DNA of 6,752 nucleotides from Syntrophomonadaceae bacterium (GCA_007127255.1 SKZS01000105.1:1-6752), one strand, 5' to 3'; shown: positions 1 to 6,425, numbered from the stretch's first letter. Notes: generated from the letters alone by a model not told the origin. Program-made: numbers and translations.

Positions 1-32
1 TGCTTCAGTTTTTCATCCATAGCATTCACCAC
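1..32 (-). CDS. 5' end of a further operon gene (truncated by the window edge)
   Basis: Only about ten codons are visible. An AAGG ribosome binding site at 39-42 lies 6 nt before a GTG at 32-30. A second GTG (29-27) and an ATG (20-18) follow in the same frame, reading M-V-N-A-M-D-E-K-L-K. The SD spacing favours a GTG start; the ATG would be 18 nt away. The gene begins only 15 nt after the epimerase stop, so it should belong to the same operon. In related clusters the epimerase is often next to the carboxyltransferase subunit of methylmalonyl-CoA decarboxylase/propionyl-CoA carboxylase, whose members often begin with a charged, lysine-rich helix. That would fit, but ten residues cannot identify it, so I do not assign a product. 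Confidence 0.6.
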   Translation of the reverse strand, partial: MVNAMDEKLK

Positions 33-38
33 TTTCTG

Positions 39-42
39 CCTT
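39..42 (-). promoter_or_regulatory. Ribosome binding site of the truncated downstream gene
   Basis: AAGG on the minus strand is placed 6 nt before the GTG at 32-30, 9 nt before the GTG at 29-27 and 18 nt before the ATG at 20-18. It lies in the 15-nt gap after the epimerase stop and is the reason for preferring a GTG start. Confidence 0.5.
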
Positions 43-47
43 AATCT

Positions 48-455
48 CTATTCCGGCTCGCGCTCACACAGTTCAACCAACACTCCGCCAGTTGATTTAG
101 GGTGGAGAAAGGCAATTTTAGCTCCTCCCGCTCCGTATCGAGGTGTCTCATCAATTAAAGTTACACCCTGTTCTTTTAGCTGTTCAAGCTTGGCTTCAAT
201 ATTTGAAACCCTGAAAGAAAGGTGATGAACCCCTTCGCCCTTTTTTTCGATGTATTTGCCTACAGGGCCGTTTGGGTCAGTCGGTTCTAAAAGCTCTATT
301 TTGCTTTCACCTACCGGGAAAAAAGCAACCTTTACTTTTTGTTCATCAACTATTTCAGTCCCTTTAAATTCAAGGCCCATCTTATCCCGGTAAAAATTGA
401 TAGATTTTTCAAGATCAGAAACAGCAATTCCAATGTGATCTATTTTTTCAAACAC
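48..455 (-). CDS. mce: Methylmalonyl-CoA epimerase
   Basis: This enzyme interconverts (R)- and (S)-methylmalonyl-CoA, linking the B12 mutase to biotin-dependent carboxylation/decarboxylation. It is a small cytosolic protein of the vicinal-oxygen-chelate (glyoxalase/dioxygenase) superfamily with two beta-alpha-beta-beta-beta modules. With the start used here it has 135 aa, normal for the family. Visible signatures are DHIGIAV near the N-terminus (metal-ligand His7), IELLEP at about 53-58, the GVHHLSFRV segment (His77/78) and VELCE near the C-terminus (Glu128). These match the expected His/acidic/His/Glu metal site. Start choice: the open frame extends to a TTG at 461, but AAGGAG at 464-469 is only 2 nt from it and 8 nt from the GTG at 455. 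GTG also gives the family-typical N-terminus M-F-E-K-I-D-H. It begins 15 nt after the mutase small-subunit stop. Confidence 0.93.
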   Translation of the reverse strand: MFEKIDHIGIAVSDLEKSINFYRDKMGLEFKGTEIVDEQKVKVAFFPVGESKIELLEPTDPNGPVGKYIEKKGEGVHHLSFRVSNIEAKLEQLKEQGVTLIDETPRYGAGGAKIAFLHPKSTGGVLVELCEREPE

Positions 456-463
456 GATCAACG

Positions 464-469
464 CTCCTT
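464..469 (-). promoter_or_regulatory. Ribosome binding site that fixes the epimerase start
   Basis: AAGGAG on the minus strand, directly after the small-subunit stop codon. It is 8 nt before the GTG at 455 but only 2 nt before the TTG at 461, so the GTG is preferred. Confidence 0.75.
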
Positions 470-470
470 C

Positions 471-875
471 TTATTGATTCTGCTCAATTTTTTTATTGAT
501 AAAACTTACAATCTCCTCGGTTGTTGAACCCGGTGTAAAAACTTCCGCAACACCGTTTTCTTTTAAATAGGCAATATCTTCCCTGGGAATAATCCCCCCA
601 ACAATTACGATTATATCACTGCTATCCTGATCGCGCAGCATCTCAACAACTGGCGGCAACAGCTGCATATGCGCCCCGGAAAGAATGCTTAAACCAATTA
701 CCTGAACATCTTCCTGCAGCGCCGCTTCAACAATTTGTTCCGGTGTCTGCCTGAGACCGGTATATATCACTTCCATACCGGCATCACGTAACGCCTGGGC
801 TACCACTTTAGCACCGCGATCATGTCCATCAAGTCCTACCTTGCCGACGAGCACTCGCACCGGTTGATCGACCAT
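471..875 (-). CDS. mcmB: Methylmalonyl-CoA mutase, small (cobalamin-binding) subunit
   Basis: This 134-aa protein is a free-standing B12-binding domain, the partner of the large subunit encoded just upstream. It carries the base-off/His-on signature D-G-H-D-R-G at residues 16-21, where His18 should be the lower axial cobalt ligand. It also has the S-I-L element (63-65) and the glycine pair in IVGGIIP (92-97), both of which line the nucleotide-tail pocket. The fold is Rossmann-like (flavodoxin-type). In animal and many proteobacterial mutases this domain is fused to the C-terminus of the barrel; the split form is common in archaea and anaerobic Bacillota. The start is well supported: GGAGG at 885-889 lies 9 nt before the ATG at 875. 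A second ATG at 880 is out of frame. The gene ends 15 nt before the epimerase start. Confidence 0.93.
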   Translation of the reverse strand: MVDQPVRVLVGKVGLDGHDRGAKVVAQALRDAGMEVIYTGLRQTPEQIVEAALQEDVQVIGLSILSGAHMQLLPPVVEMLRDQDSSDIIVIVGGIIPREDIAYLKENGVAEVFTPGSTTEEIVSFINKKIEQNQ

Positions 876-915
876 ATCATTATTCCTCCTTCATTTAAAC
901 AAATACTGTGTATTC

Positions 916-2598
916 TTAAAGGGTAATCTGCTGTTGGTACTCGCCGAAAACATCCCTTAAAACGCCACAAATCTCTCCCAGCGTAGCATAGGCTTTAACC
1001 GCTTTTAAAATATGCGGCATCAGGTTATCATCAGATTGTGCCGCATTGCGCAGCGACTGCAGGGCTTCAGATACTTTCCCCTGATCACGACTGAGCCTAA
1101 CCTCCTTGATCCGCTCAACCTGGCGCTGACTGGTGGCCGGATCCATCTTTAAAAGGTCCATCGGTTGTTCACTGCTTGTTTGAAACTTATTTACACCCAC
1201 GACCACTCGTTCCTCTGACTCAACCTCTTTTTGATATTGATAAGCGCTGGCCTGAATCTCTTTCTGTATAAACCCTTTCTCAATCGCTTCGACTGCTCCA
1301 CCCATTTCATCAATGCGTTCAATGTAGCGCATTACTTCTTCCTCTATATGGTCTGTTATGGTTTCTATAAAGTAGGAACCCCCCAAAGGATCTACCGTAT
1401 CAACAGCCCCGATTTCATAACCGATTACCTGTTGAGTACGCAAGGCCAGCAATACAGAGTGTTCACTGGGCAGGGCAAGCGCTTCATCGCGCGAGTTAGT
1501 ATGCAGCGATTGTGTACCTCCCAGCACCGCGCTCAAAGCCTGGTAAGCAACCCGCATAATATTGACATCAGGTTGCTGAGCAGTGAGTGTAGAACCTGCC
1601 GTCTGGGTATGGAATCTCAACATCTGTGAACGTGGATTATTAGTACCAAAACGCTCTTTCATAAGCTTAGCCCATATTCTCCTTGCAGCTCTAAATTTGG
1701 CAACTTCTTCAAAGAAATTTGAATGTGAGTTGAAGAAGAAAGAAAGGCGGGGGGCAAATTGATCAACTTCCAGTCCTGCTTTCAGGGCCGCTTCCACGTA
1801 AGCTATAGCGTTAGAAAGCGTGAAAGCTACCTCCTGGACAGCTGTAGAACCGGCTTCCCTGATATGATAGCCGCTGATGCTGATGGTATTCCAGGTCGGG
1901 ATATTTTCTACTGCGTAAGAAAAAATATCAACAATGATACGCATCGATTCCCGCGGCGGGAATATATAGGTTCCACGGGCCACATATTCTTTTAAAATAT
2001 CGTTCTGAATAGTCCCGTTTATTTTTTCCATCGATATGCCCTGCTTTTCAGCTACGGCCATATACATGGCCAATAATACCGCGGCCGGCGAATTAATGGT
2101 CATCGATGTACTGACCTGGTCAAGAGGGATATTCTCCATCAGTATTTCCATATCCGCCAGGGTATCAATAGCAACTCCAACTTTGCCCACTTCGCCGCGG
2201 GCGAGGGGATGATCGGAATCATAGCCAATCTGGGTCGGCAGATCAAAAGCAACACTTAATCCCGTTTGCCCCTGGTCAAGCAGGTAACGAAACCGCTTGT
2301 TAGTTTCCTCGGCGCTGCCAAACCCGGCATACTGGCGCATGGTCCAGAGTCGGCCCCTGTACATGGTTGGCTGAATTCCTCTTGTAAAAGGATATTCACC
2401 TGGCCAGTTCAACTTCTCGAGATAATCGAAACCTTCCAGGTCTAACGGATCGTATACCCTGTTAAGCTCGAGATCAGAATCAAGTCTAAAATTTTTCCTT
2501 TCAGGACGTTTTTCGAGCAGCTTGGCCGTTTTTTCCTGCCACTCTTTTTTGGCCTGTTTAAGCTTCCCTTTTTTATCTTGATCACTCAATTTTCTCAT
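916..2598 (-). CDS. mcmA: Methylmalonyl-CoA mutase, large (catalytic) subunit
   Basis: This is the TIM-barrel catalytic subunit for the adenosylcobalamin radical rearrangement of succinyl-CoA and (R)-methylmalonyl-CoA. It has 560 aa and lacks the C-terminal B12 domain, which is the next gene. Substrate-diagnostic residues can be mapped onto the Propionibacterium enzyme: Tyr90 in RQY corresponds to Tyr89, Arg208 in VARG to Arg207 and His245 in SGYHIREAG to His244. Isobutyryl-CoA mutase has Phe and Gln at the first two positions, so true methylmalonyl-CoA specificity is likely. Other family blocks are YPFTRG (69-74), GLSVAFDLPTQIGYDSDHP (113-131), RLSFFFN (284-290) and GGTQSLHTNS (360-369). Start is not fully certain: AGGAGG (2601-2606) is only 2 nt from the ATG at 2598 but 11 nt from an in-frame TTG at 2589, which would give 557 aa. 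It lies 31 nt after sucD. Confidence 0.95.
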   Translation of the reverse strand: MRKLSDQDKKGKLKQAKKEWQEKTAKLLEKRPERKNFRLDSDLELNRVYDPLDLEGFDYLEKLNWPGEYPFTRGIQPTMYRGRLWTMRQYAGFGSAEETNKRFRYLLDQGQTGLSVAFDLPTQIGYDSDHPLARGEVGKVGVAIDTLADMEILMENIPLDQVSTSMTINSPAAVLLAMYMAVAEKQGISMEKINGTIQNDILKEYVARGTYIFPPRESMRIIVDIFSYAVENIPTWNTISISGYHIREAGSTAVQEVAFTLSNAIAYVEAALKAGLEVDQFAPRLSFFFNSHSNFFEEVAKFRAARRIWAKLMKERFGTNNPRSQMLRFHTQTAGSTLTAQQPDVNIMRVAYQALSAVLGGTQSLHTNSRDEALALPSEHSVLLALRTQQVIGYEIGAVDTVDPLGGSYFIETITDHIEEEVMRYIERIDEMGGAVEAIEKGFIQKEIQASAYQYQKEVESEERVVVGVNKFQTSSEQPMDLLKMDPATSQRQVERIKEVRLSRDQGKVSEALQSLRNAAQSDDNLMPHILKAVKAYATLGEICGVLRDVFGEYQQQITL

Positions 2599-2600
2599 GA

Positions 2601-2606
2601 CCTCCT
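2601..2606 (-). promoter_or_regulatory. Ribosome binding site with unusually tight spacing to the mutase ATG
   Basis: A perfect AGGAGG on the minus strand ends 2 nt before the ATG at 2598, closer than the usual 5-10 nt. An in-frame TTG at 2589 would be 11 nt away. Either the ATG is used with a shifted pairing or the TTG is the real start. Confidence 0.6.
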
Positions 2607-2629
2607 CTCTGTGCTAATAAACTGCCTGT

Positions 2630-3505
2630 TTACTTACCGTCGGTAACTTCTTTAACCAGCGCAGGAACCTTTGTCGGCAAATCGGCAACTTTTACTCCCG
2701 CTTCCGTTAGAGCTTCAACTTTACTTTCGAAGGTACCTCTGCCCCTTTCAATAATGGCTCCCGCATGACCCATTCTTTTACCCGGAGGAGCGCTTTTCCC
2801 GGCCAGGTAAGCTATAACAGGTTTACTCATTGAAGATTTAATAAACGCGGCTGCTTCTTCTTCTGCGCTTCCGCCGATCTCTCCAACCAGGACAACCGCC
2901 CTGGTATCCGAATCCTTTTCGAATTCTTCAAGGACATCTATAAAATGCAAGCCGACCACCCTGTCCCCACCGAGACCGACTACGGTTGTAGTCCCGACAC
3001 CGTTTTCAGTAAGATGTCCCACTATTTCATAACAGAGAGTGCCGCTTCGGGAAACAACACCGACAGGTCCGGGAATAAAATACTGATTGGGCATAATACC
3101 AATTTTTGAAGCGCCCGATGAAACCAGGCCAAAAGTATTGGGCCCAACCACTACAGCATTATTTTGCCTCGCCTGGGCCATAATATCCATGGCATCCTGC
3201 AGGGGTATATGTTCGGGAATCAAAACCAGGATCTTAATACCGGCAGCCAGAGCCTCAAGGGCGGCATCTTTGGCGAAAGGTGCCGGGATAAAGAGAATAC
3301 TGGCGTCTGCCGGCTCTTTTTCAACCGCTTCAAAAACAGTATTGTAAACCGGAACTCCCTCTACGGACTGCCCTCCCTTACCGGGCGATACTCCCCCAAC
3401 AATCCTGGTTCCGTAAGCCAGCATCTGGCCGGTATGAAACGAACCCTGGTTGCCTGTCATACCCTGGACCAGGACCCGTGTTTTATCATTGATATAGATT
3501 GACAT
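2630..3505 (-). CDS. sucD: Succinyl-CoA synthetase (ligase), alpha subunit
   Basis: This is the CoA-binding and phosphohistidine subunit of succinyl-CoA synthetase; with SucC it couples succinyl-CoA cleavage to NTP formation, or the reverse. It has 291 aa, the normal length. An N-terminal CoA-binding Rossmann domain holds VQGMTGNQG (13-21) and GGVSPGKGG (37-45). GPNTFG is at 121-126 and GEIGG at 208-212; Glu209 is probably the equivalent of E. coli Glu208. The GHAGAI motif carries the phosphorylated histidine, His247 here (E. coli His246). Start choice: a longer frame begins with an ATG at 3523 that has no SD and would place the true AAAGGAG inside the protein. The ATG at 3505 lies 8 nt after AAAGGAG (3514-3520) and gives the typical M-S-I-Y-I-N beginning. 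Gaps are 61 nt to sucC and 31 nt to the mutase. Confidence 0.95.
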   Translation of the reverse strand: MSIYINDKTRVLVQGMTGNQGSFHTGQMLAYGTRIVGGVSPGKGGQSVEGVPVYNTVFEAVEKEPADASILFIPAPFAKDAALEALAAGIKILVLIPEHIPLQDAMDIMAQARQNNAVVVGPNTFGLVSSGASKIGIMPNQYFIPGPVGVVSRSGTLCYEIVGHLTENGVGTTTVVGLGGDRVVGLHFIDVLEEFEKDSDTRAVVLVGEIGGSAEEEAAAFIKSSMSKPVIAYLAGKSAPPGKRMGHAGAIIERGRGTFESKVEALTEAGVKVADLPTKVPALVKEVTDGK

Positions 3506-3513
3506 TAAAGATG

Positions 3514-3520
3514 CTCCTTT
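3514..3520 (-). promoter_or_regulatory. Ribosome binding site that fixes the sucD start
   Basis: AAAGGAG on the minus strand, 8 nt before the ATG at 3505. It lies inside the longer open frame that starts at 3523, so that upstream ATG is very unlikely to be the start. Confidence 0.8.
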
Positions 3521-3550
3521 CATCTATTAAAATCAGCACACTATTCTTAT

Positions 3551-3569
3551 TGATATATCTAATATATCA
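3551..3569. repeat. 8-bp A+T-rich inverted repeat over the sucC stop codon
   Basis: TGATATAT - CTA - ATATATCA is a perfect 8-bp inverted repeat with a 3-nt loop. The sucC TGA stop (3569-3567) forms one end. It has no GC core and no T-run follows, so it is not a good intrinsic terminator. It could be a weak mRNA hairpin between sucC and sucD or a protein site; no function can be shown. Confidence 0.5.
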
Positions 3570-4676
3570 GGAAGCATCGAGCAGCTTAACCGCATGACTC
3601 ACTGCTTCATCCATGGAGGTAAATGATTTGATCCCCGCCTTTTCGAGAATAGTCCGGCCTTCGCTTTCATTGGTACCGACCAGGCGGAATGATACAGGCA
3701 GGTCGATACCCTTGCTTTCTCTGACTCTTGCAAAAGCTTCGGCAACAACATCACAACGGGTAATCCCACCAAAAATATTGATCAGCAGTACCCTTGGATT
3801 GGTGCCCAGCAGCAGTTCTAAAGCCTGGGAGGGTTTTTCCACATCAGCCCCGCCTCCAAAATCTAGAAAGTTAGCCGGGGCCCCCCCGTAATGCTGCACC
3901 ATATCCAGGGTAGCCATGGTAATCCCGGCTCCATTAGCCATAACAGCAATGTCGCCTTCGAGTTCAACATAAGCGAGATCCAGTTCTTCCGCTTTTAGCT
4001 CCAGGGCTGTCTTTTCCTTGATTCGCGGCAGCTGCGGGTGGCGATAGAGAGCGTCATCATCAATGGTTACCTTGGCATCTGCCGCTATCAGCCCCTGTGA
4101 TGTTAAAGCCAGGGGGTTAATTTCGGCCAGTTCGGCATCCATTTCCCTGAAGAGTTTGTACAACCTGGGTAGAAGTTTGATGAACTCTTTCTGCAGGTTG
4201 CCTTCTACTCCCAGCTTGCGGCATATTTCCCGTACCATAAAGGGCTGCAGGCCAACTGTAACATCAACAGGCCACCTGATCATGCGATCTTCGGGGACAT
4301 CTTCTACATCCATCCCGCCATCAAGCGAAACAAGCACAACAGGCCGCTGTGCAGTGCCATCAACTGTCAGAGCCAGGTAAAGTTCCTGCTCTATTTGAAC
4401 CTTTTTTTCAACCAATACCTTGTCGGCTGTAAAGCCTCCGAGTTCCATGTTAAAAATTTTCTCAGCTGCTAATCTTGCTTCCTCCGGGCTCGAAGCAAAA
4501 GAAATACCACCGGCCTTGCCCCTTTTGCCGGTAAGAACCTGTGACTTAACAACCACTTCCCCTAATTCAGATGCAGCTTCCGCAGCCTGCTCCGGATTTT
4601 CTACGACCCTGCCTTCCGGAACAGGAATATCGTAGCGATCGAACAAGTCTTTCCCCAAGTATTCATAAAGCTTCAA
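3567..4676 (-). CDS. sucC: Succinyl-CoA synthetase (ligase), beta subunit
   Basis: This is the nucleotide-binding subunit of succinyl-CoA synthetase, partner of the next gene. It has 369 aa, somewhat shorter than the 388 of E. coli. An N-terminal ATP-grasp domain begins MKLYEYLGKDLF and includes the nucleotide-binding lysine region VVVKSQV (41-47), the GKRGKAGG loop (50-57) and AEINPLA (184-190) with metal-site residues. The C-terminal ligase domain has NGAGITMATLDMV (248-260), FLDFGGGADVEKP (270-282) and IFGGITRCD (301-309). Pro20 matches the residue reported in ADP-forming enzymes, where GDP-forming ones have Gln, so ATP/ADP use is likely. The start is TTG at 4676, 7 nt after GGAGG (4684-4688), with no usable ATG nearby. 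It follows the regulator stop by 29 nt. Confidence 0.94.
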   Translation of the reverse strand: MKLYEYLGKDLFDRYDIPVPEGRVVENPEQAAEAASELGEVVVKSQVLTGKRGKAGGISFASSPEEARLAAEKIFNMELGGFTADKVLVEKKVQIEQELYLALTVDGTAQRPVVLVSLDGGMDVEDVPEDRMIRWPVDVTVGLQPFMVREICRKLGVEGNLQKEFIKLLPRLYKLFREMDAELAEINPLALTSQGLIAADAKVTIDDDALYRHPQLPRIKEKTALELKAEELDLAYVELEGDIAVMANGAGITMATLDMVQHYGGAPANFLDFGGGADVEKPSQALELLLGTNPRVLLINIFGGITRCDVVAEAFARVRESKGIDLPVSFRLVGTNESEGRTILEKAGIKSFTSMDEAVSHAVKLLDAS

Positions 4677-4683
4677 TGTTAAT

Positions 4684-4688
4684 CCTCC
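4684..4688 (-). promoter_or_regulatory. Ribosome binding site supporting the TTG start of sucC
   Basis: GGAGG on the minus strand, 7 nt before the TTG at 4676. No in-frame ATG or GTG lies at a workable distance, so the TTG start is well supported. Confidence 0.75.
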
Positions 4689-4705
4689 ATTCAGTTAGTA
4701 ATCTT

Positions 4706-6394
4706 TTAATCACTGTATCTTTTTAACTTGTTATATAAAGTAGCCAGTGAAATATTTAAAGCCTGGGCTGCTTTCTTTTTGCCCTCCAGGCTTTCTCCAT
4801 ACCTGGTCATCGCCAATTTGAGCATCTTTTCTTCCATTTTATCAAGAGGAATAATTTCATCAAAGGCAGGTGTATCCTGAACACTGAGACGCCCAATATA
4901 CGGCGACAGATGATGATACTCAATTACAGAACCGTCCGCTACCACCATGGCCCGCTCAATAACACTTTTGAGTTCGCTGATATTCCCGGGCCAATCGTAT
5001 TCAGAAAGCTCCTGCATAGCCCGCGGTGATATTTCTCTAACCTTTTTACCCAGTTTTCGGTTGAGACGTTCAATCAGCGCCTCTGCCAGTAAAGGAATAT
5101 CCTCGGTACGCTTGCGTAGCGGGGGTAAATTAACTGTAACCTTACTTAGTTTACGATAGAGATCTTCTAAAAAATACCCCTGCAGCGAAGCATTTAAAAG
5201 GTTATCGCTGGCCGAAGCAACTATCCGGACATCTATTGATAGAGGCTGGCTGCCTCCGATACGGTTAAATTTTTGTTCTTCTAAAACCTTTAAAAGTTTT
5301 TTCTGCAGGTAGGGGTTAAGCGAATTAATCTCCTTTACAAAAAGGGTGCTTCCTCCGGCCAGCTCAATTTTTCCAATTCTTGTTCGCACTATACCCGGCA
5401 TAGCTCCTTTTTCACAGCCGAATATTTCTATTTCCTGTAAAGAGTCAGGAACAGATGAACAATCAACAGCAATTATAGGCTTTTTGTTACGATGGCTGTT
5501 GTTATGAATCGCCTGGGCAAAAATGCTTTTACCGGTACCGCTTTCACCGCTGATCAAAACTGCCGATTCACTGCGGGCTGCCTTACGCGCCCGCTCAATT
5601 GTAGCAGACAGGATATTGCTCTTGCCGGTAAGCGATTCAAAACTAAGGCGGCTGCCTGAAATCTGATCGATTTGAGCGTACAGGTTATCGATCATAGCGT
5701 TACTATGCTGTAGTTCATCCATTAACTTTAAAATATCGCCAACAGGTTGAAAAACAACCACCGCACCCTTTAGCTCTCCATCGACAATAATCGGTGAAGC
5801 ATTTGAAATAACATCGGCATCTGACCCGCCGACATAAGTGCGGTAGCCGGTAACCGGCTTCTGCTGGATCAGGGATTGAGCCAGTGCTCCCTGGGGCGAG
5901 ACATCAAAGATACTTTTATTAACCCTTTTACTTTCGGGAATTCCCGTTACTCGTGTAAATGCAGGGTTGACATATTTAACAATACCCTGTTCGTCAACCA
6001 CCTCGATTGCATCCTGCACAGAGTTCAGTATGGCCAACAGTTCACCTTTCACCAGGCGGGTTTCTAAGAGCTGATCTCTTGCATTCAATACTGCGCTTAA
6101 TATTGAAGGTGATGTTAATTCTTCAAGCTTTACACTTTTTTTTAGAATCTGCTTGAGATATTCGGTTACAGAAGATTCTTCCGTAGCGTCAATCACGGTT
6201 TCCAATTCGGGCAGGGCGGCTATTTTATCCAAATCAGCTGTAACATAATAGTTTTTACGTTCCTCTTTGGTCAACCAGTCAATCTCTCCATCGGGGCAGG
6301 CCAGGCCAACCAGATCTATATCACCACACTGTTTCAAGAGTCGAAACAAATCTATACCCCGTTTTCCTTTAATTATCAAAGCTGCTTTTATCAA
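4706..6394 (-). CDS. PAS/AAA+/Fis-HTH regulator of the NtrC family with degenerate sigma-54 and ATPase motifs
   Basis: This 562-aa cytosolic regulator is the first gene of the operon and its likely controller. Domains in order: an N-terminal alpha/beta, Rossmann-like region (about 1-110), a PAS domain (about 117-215), a short coiled linker (220-245), an NtrC-type AAA+ domain (about 255-485) and a C-terminal Fis-type HTH (about 521-560). Walker A GESGTGKS (283-290) is intact. Key activator residues are changed: GAFTGA is GAMPGI (330-335), Walker B has Lys354-Glu355 instead of Asp-Glu, the sensor I Asn is Ser396, the arginine fingers are Leu409 and Lys415, the sensor II Arg is Ser473 and the switch Asn is Asp311. 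Family knowledge says the GAFTGA threonine is needed to contact sigma-54, so classical activation is unlikely; TyrR is a precedent for a family member working with sigma-70. The frame is otherwise full-length with a conserved HTH. Start is TTG at 6394, 13 nt after AAGGAGG. Confidence 0.92.
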   Translation of the reverse strand: MIKAALIIKGKRGIDLFRLLKQCGDIDLVGLACPDGEIDWLTKEERKNYYVTADLDKIAALPELETVIDATEESSVTEYLKQILKKSVKLEELTSPSILSAVLNARDQLLETRLVKGELLAILNSVQDAIEVVDEQGIVKYVNPAFTRVTGIPESKRVNKSIFDVSPQGALAQSLIQQKPVTGYRTYVGGSDADVISNASPIIVDGELKGAVVVFQPVGDILKLMDELQHSNAMIDNLYAQIDQISGSRLSFESLTGKSNILSATIERARKAARSESAVLISGESGTGKSIFAQAIHNNSHRNKKPIIAVDCSSVPDSLQEIEIFGCEKGAMPGIVRTRIGKIELAGGSTLFVKEINSLNPYLQKKLLKVLEEQKFNRIGGSQPLSIDVRIVASASDNLLNASLQGYFLEDLYRKLSKVTVNLPPLRKRTEDIPLLAEALIERLNRKLGKKVREISPRAMQELSEYDWPGNISELKSVIERAMVVADGSVIEYHHLSPYIGRLSVQDTPAFDEIIPLDKMEEKMLKLAMTRYGESLEGKKKAAQALNISLATLYNKLKRYSD

Positions 6395-6407
6395 GAGACT
6401 TATTCCG

Positions 6408-6414
6408 CCTCCTT
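6408..6414 (-). promoter_or_regulatory. Ribosome binding site of the regulator gene
   Basis: AAGGAGG on the minus strand, 13 nt before the TTG at 6394, a rather long spacing. The frame upstream of that TTG reads CTC, AGT, ATA, so no better standard start exists; the next in-frame TTG (6379) is much too far away. Confidence 0.6.
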
Positions 6415-6425
6415 CCCCACCTTAG

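Larger units (their letters stand above)
1..6394 (-). other. Probable operon: regulator plus succinate/methylmalonyl-CoA module
   Basis: Seven consecutive minus-strand genes are separated by 29, 61, 31, 40, 15 and 15 nt when the SD-supported starts are used. I see no GC-rich hairpin followed by a T-run between any of them. Each gene carries its own recognisable SD. The enzymes catalyse adjacent steps, succinate to succinyl-CoA to (R)- then (S)-methylmalonyl-CoA, and the first gene is a regulator. Established knowledge: the propionate-oxidising syntroph Pelotomaculum thermopropionicum has most of its methylmalonyl-CoA pathway genes in one operon-like cluster with a regulator gene. Here succinyl-CoA synthetase directly follows the regulator, with no fumarase or succinate dehydrogenase genes between them. 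Co-transcription is inferred from spacing; internal promoters are possible. Confidence 0.75.

Noticed and set aside
876..880. Out-of-frame ATG 5 nt before the mutase small-subunit start
   Set aside because: It is only 4 nt from the SD and opens a short frame that ends after about 14 codons. The ATG at 875 has better spacing and the right protein.
876..915. Search for a cobalamin riboswitch or B12-related element near the mutase genes
   Set aside because: The gap is only 40 nt and neither it nor the operon leader shows a B12-box-like motif or an extended structured leader.
1231..1629. Plus-strand open frame of 132 codons inside the mutase gene
   Set aside because: It lies antisense within a strongly conserved coding region, has no recognisable protein features, and no SD or promoter was apparent. 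It is a shadow of the mutase frame.
3164..3502. Plus-strand open frame of 112 codons antisense to sucD
   Set aside because: It is fully covered by the conserved sucD gene and is low-complexity shadow coding without family resemblance.
4063..4380. Serine-rich plus-strand open frame antisense to sucC
   Set aside because: The Ser/Thr/Pro-rich composition is typical of an antisense frame of a coding gene; there is no independent evidence of expression.
4730..4760. Possible internal minus-strand promoter TTTAAA-17-TATATA before sucC
   Set aside because: It matches only four of six at each hexamer and lies inside the conserved 3' end of the regulator gene. An internal promoter is possible but the sequence does not support a call.
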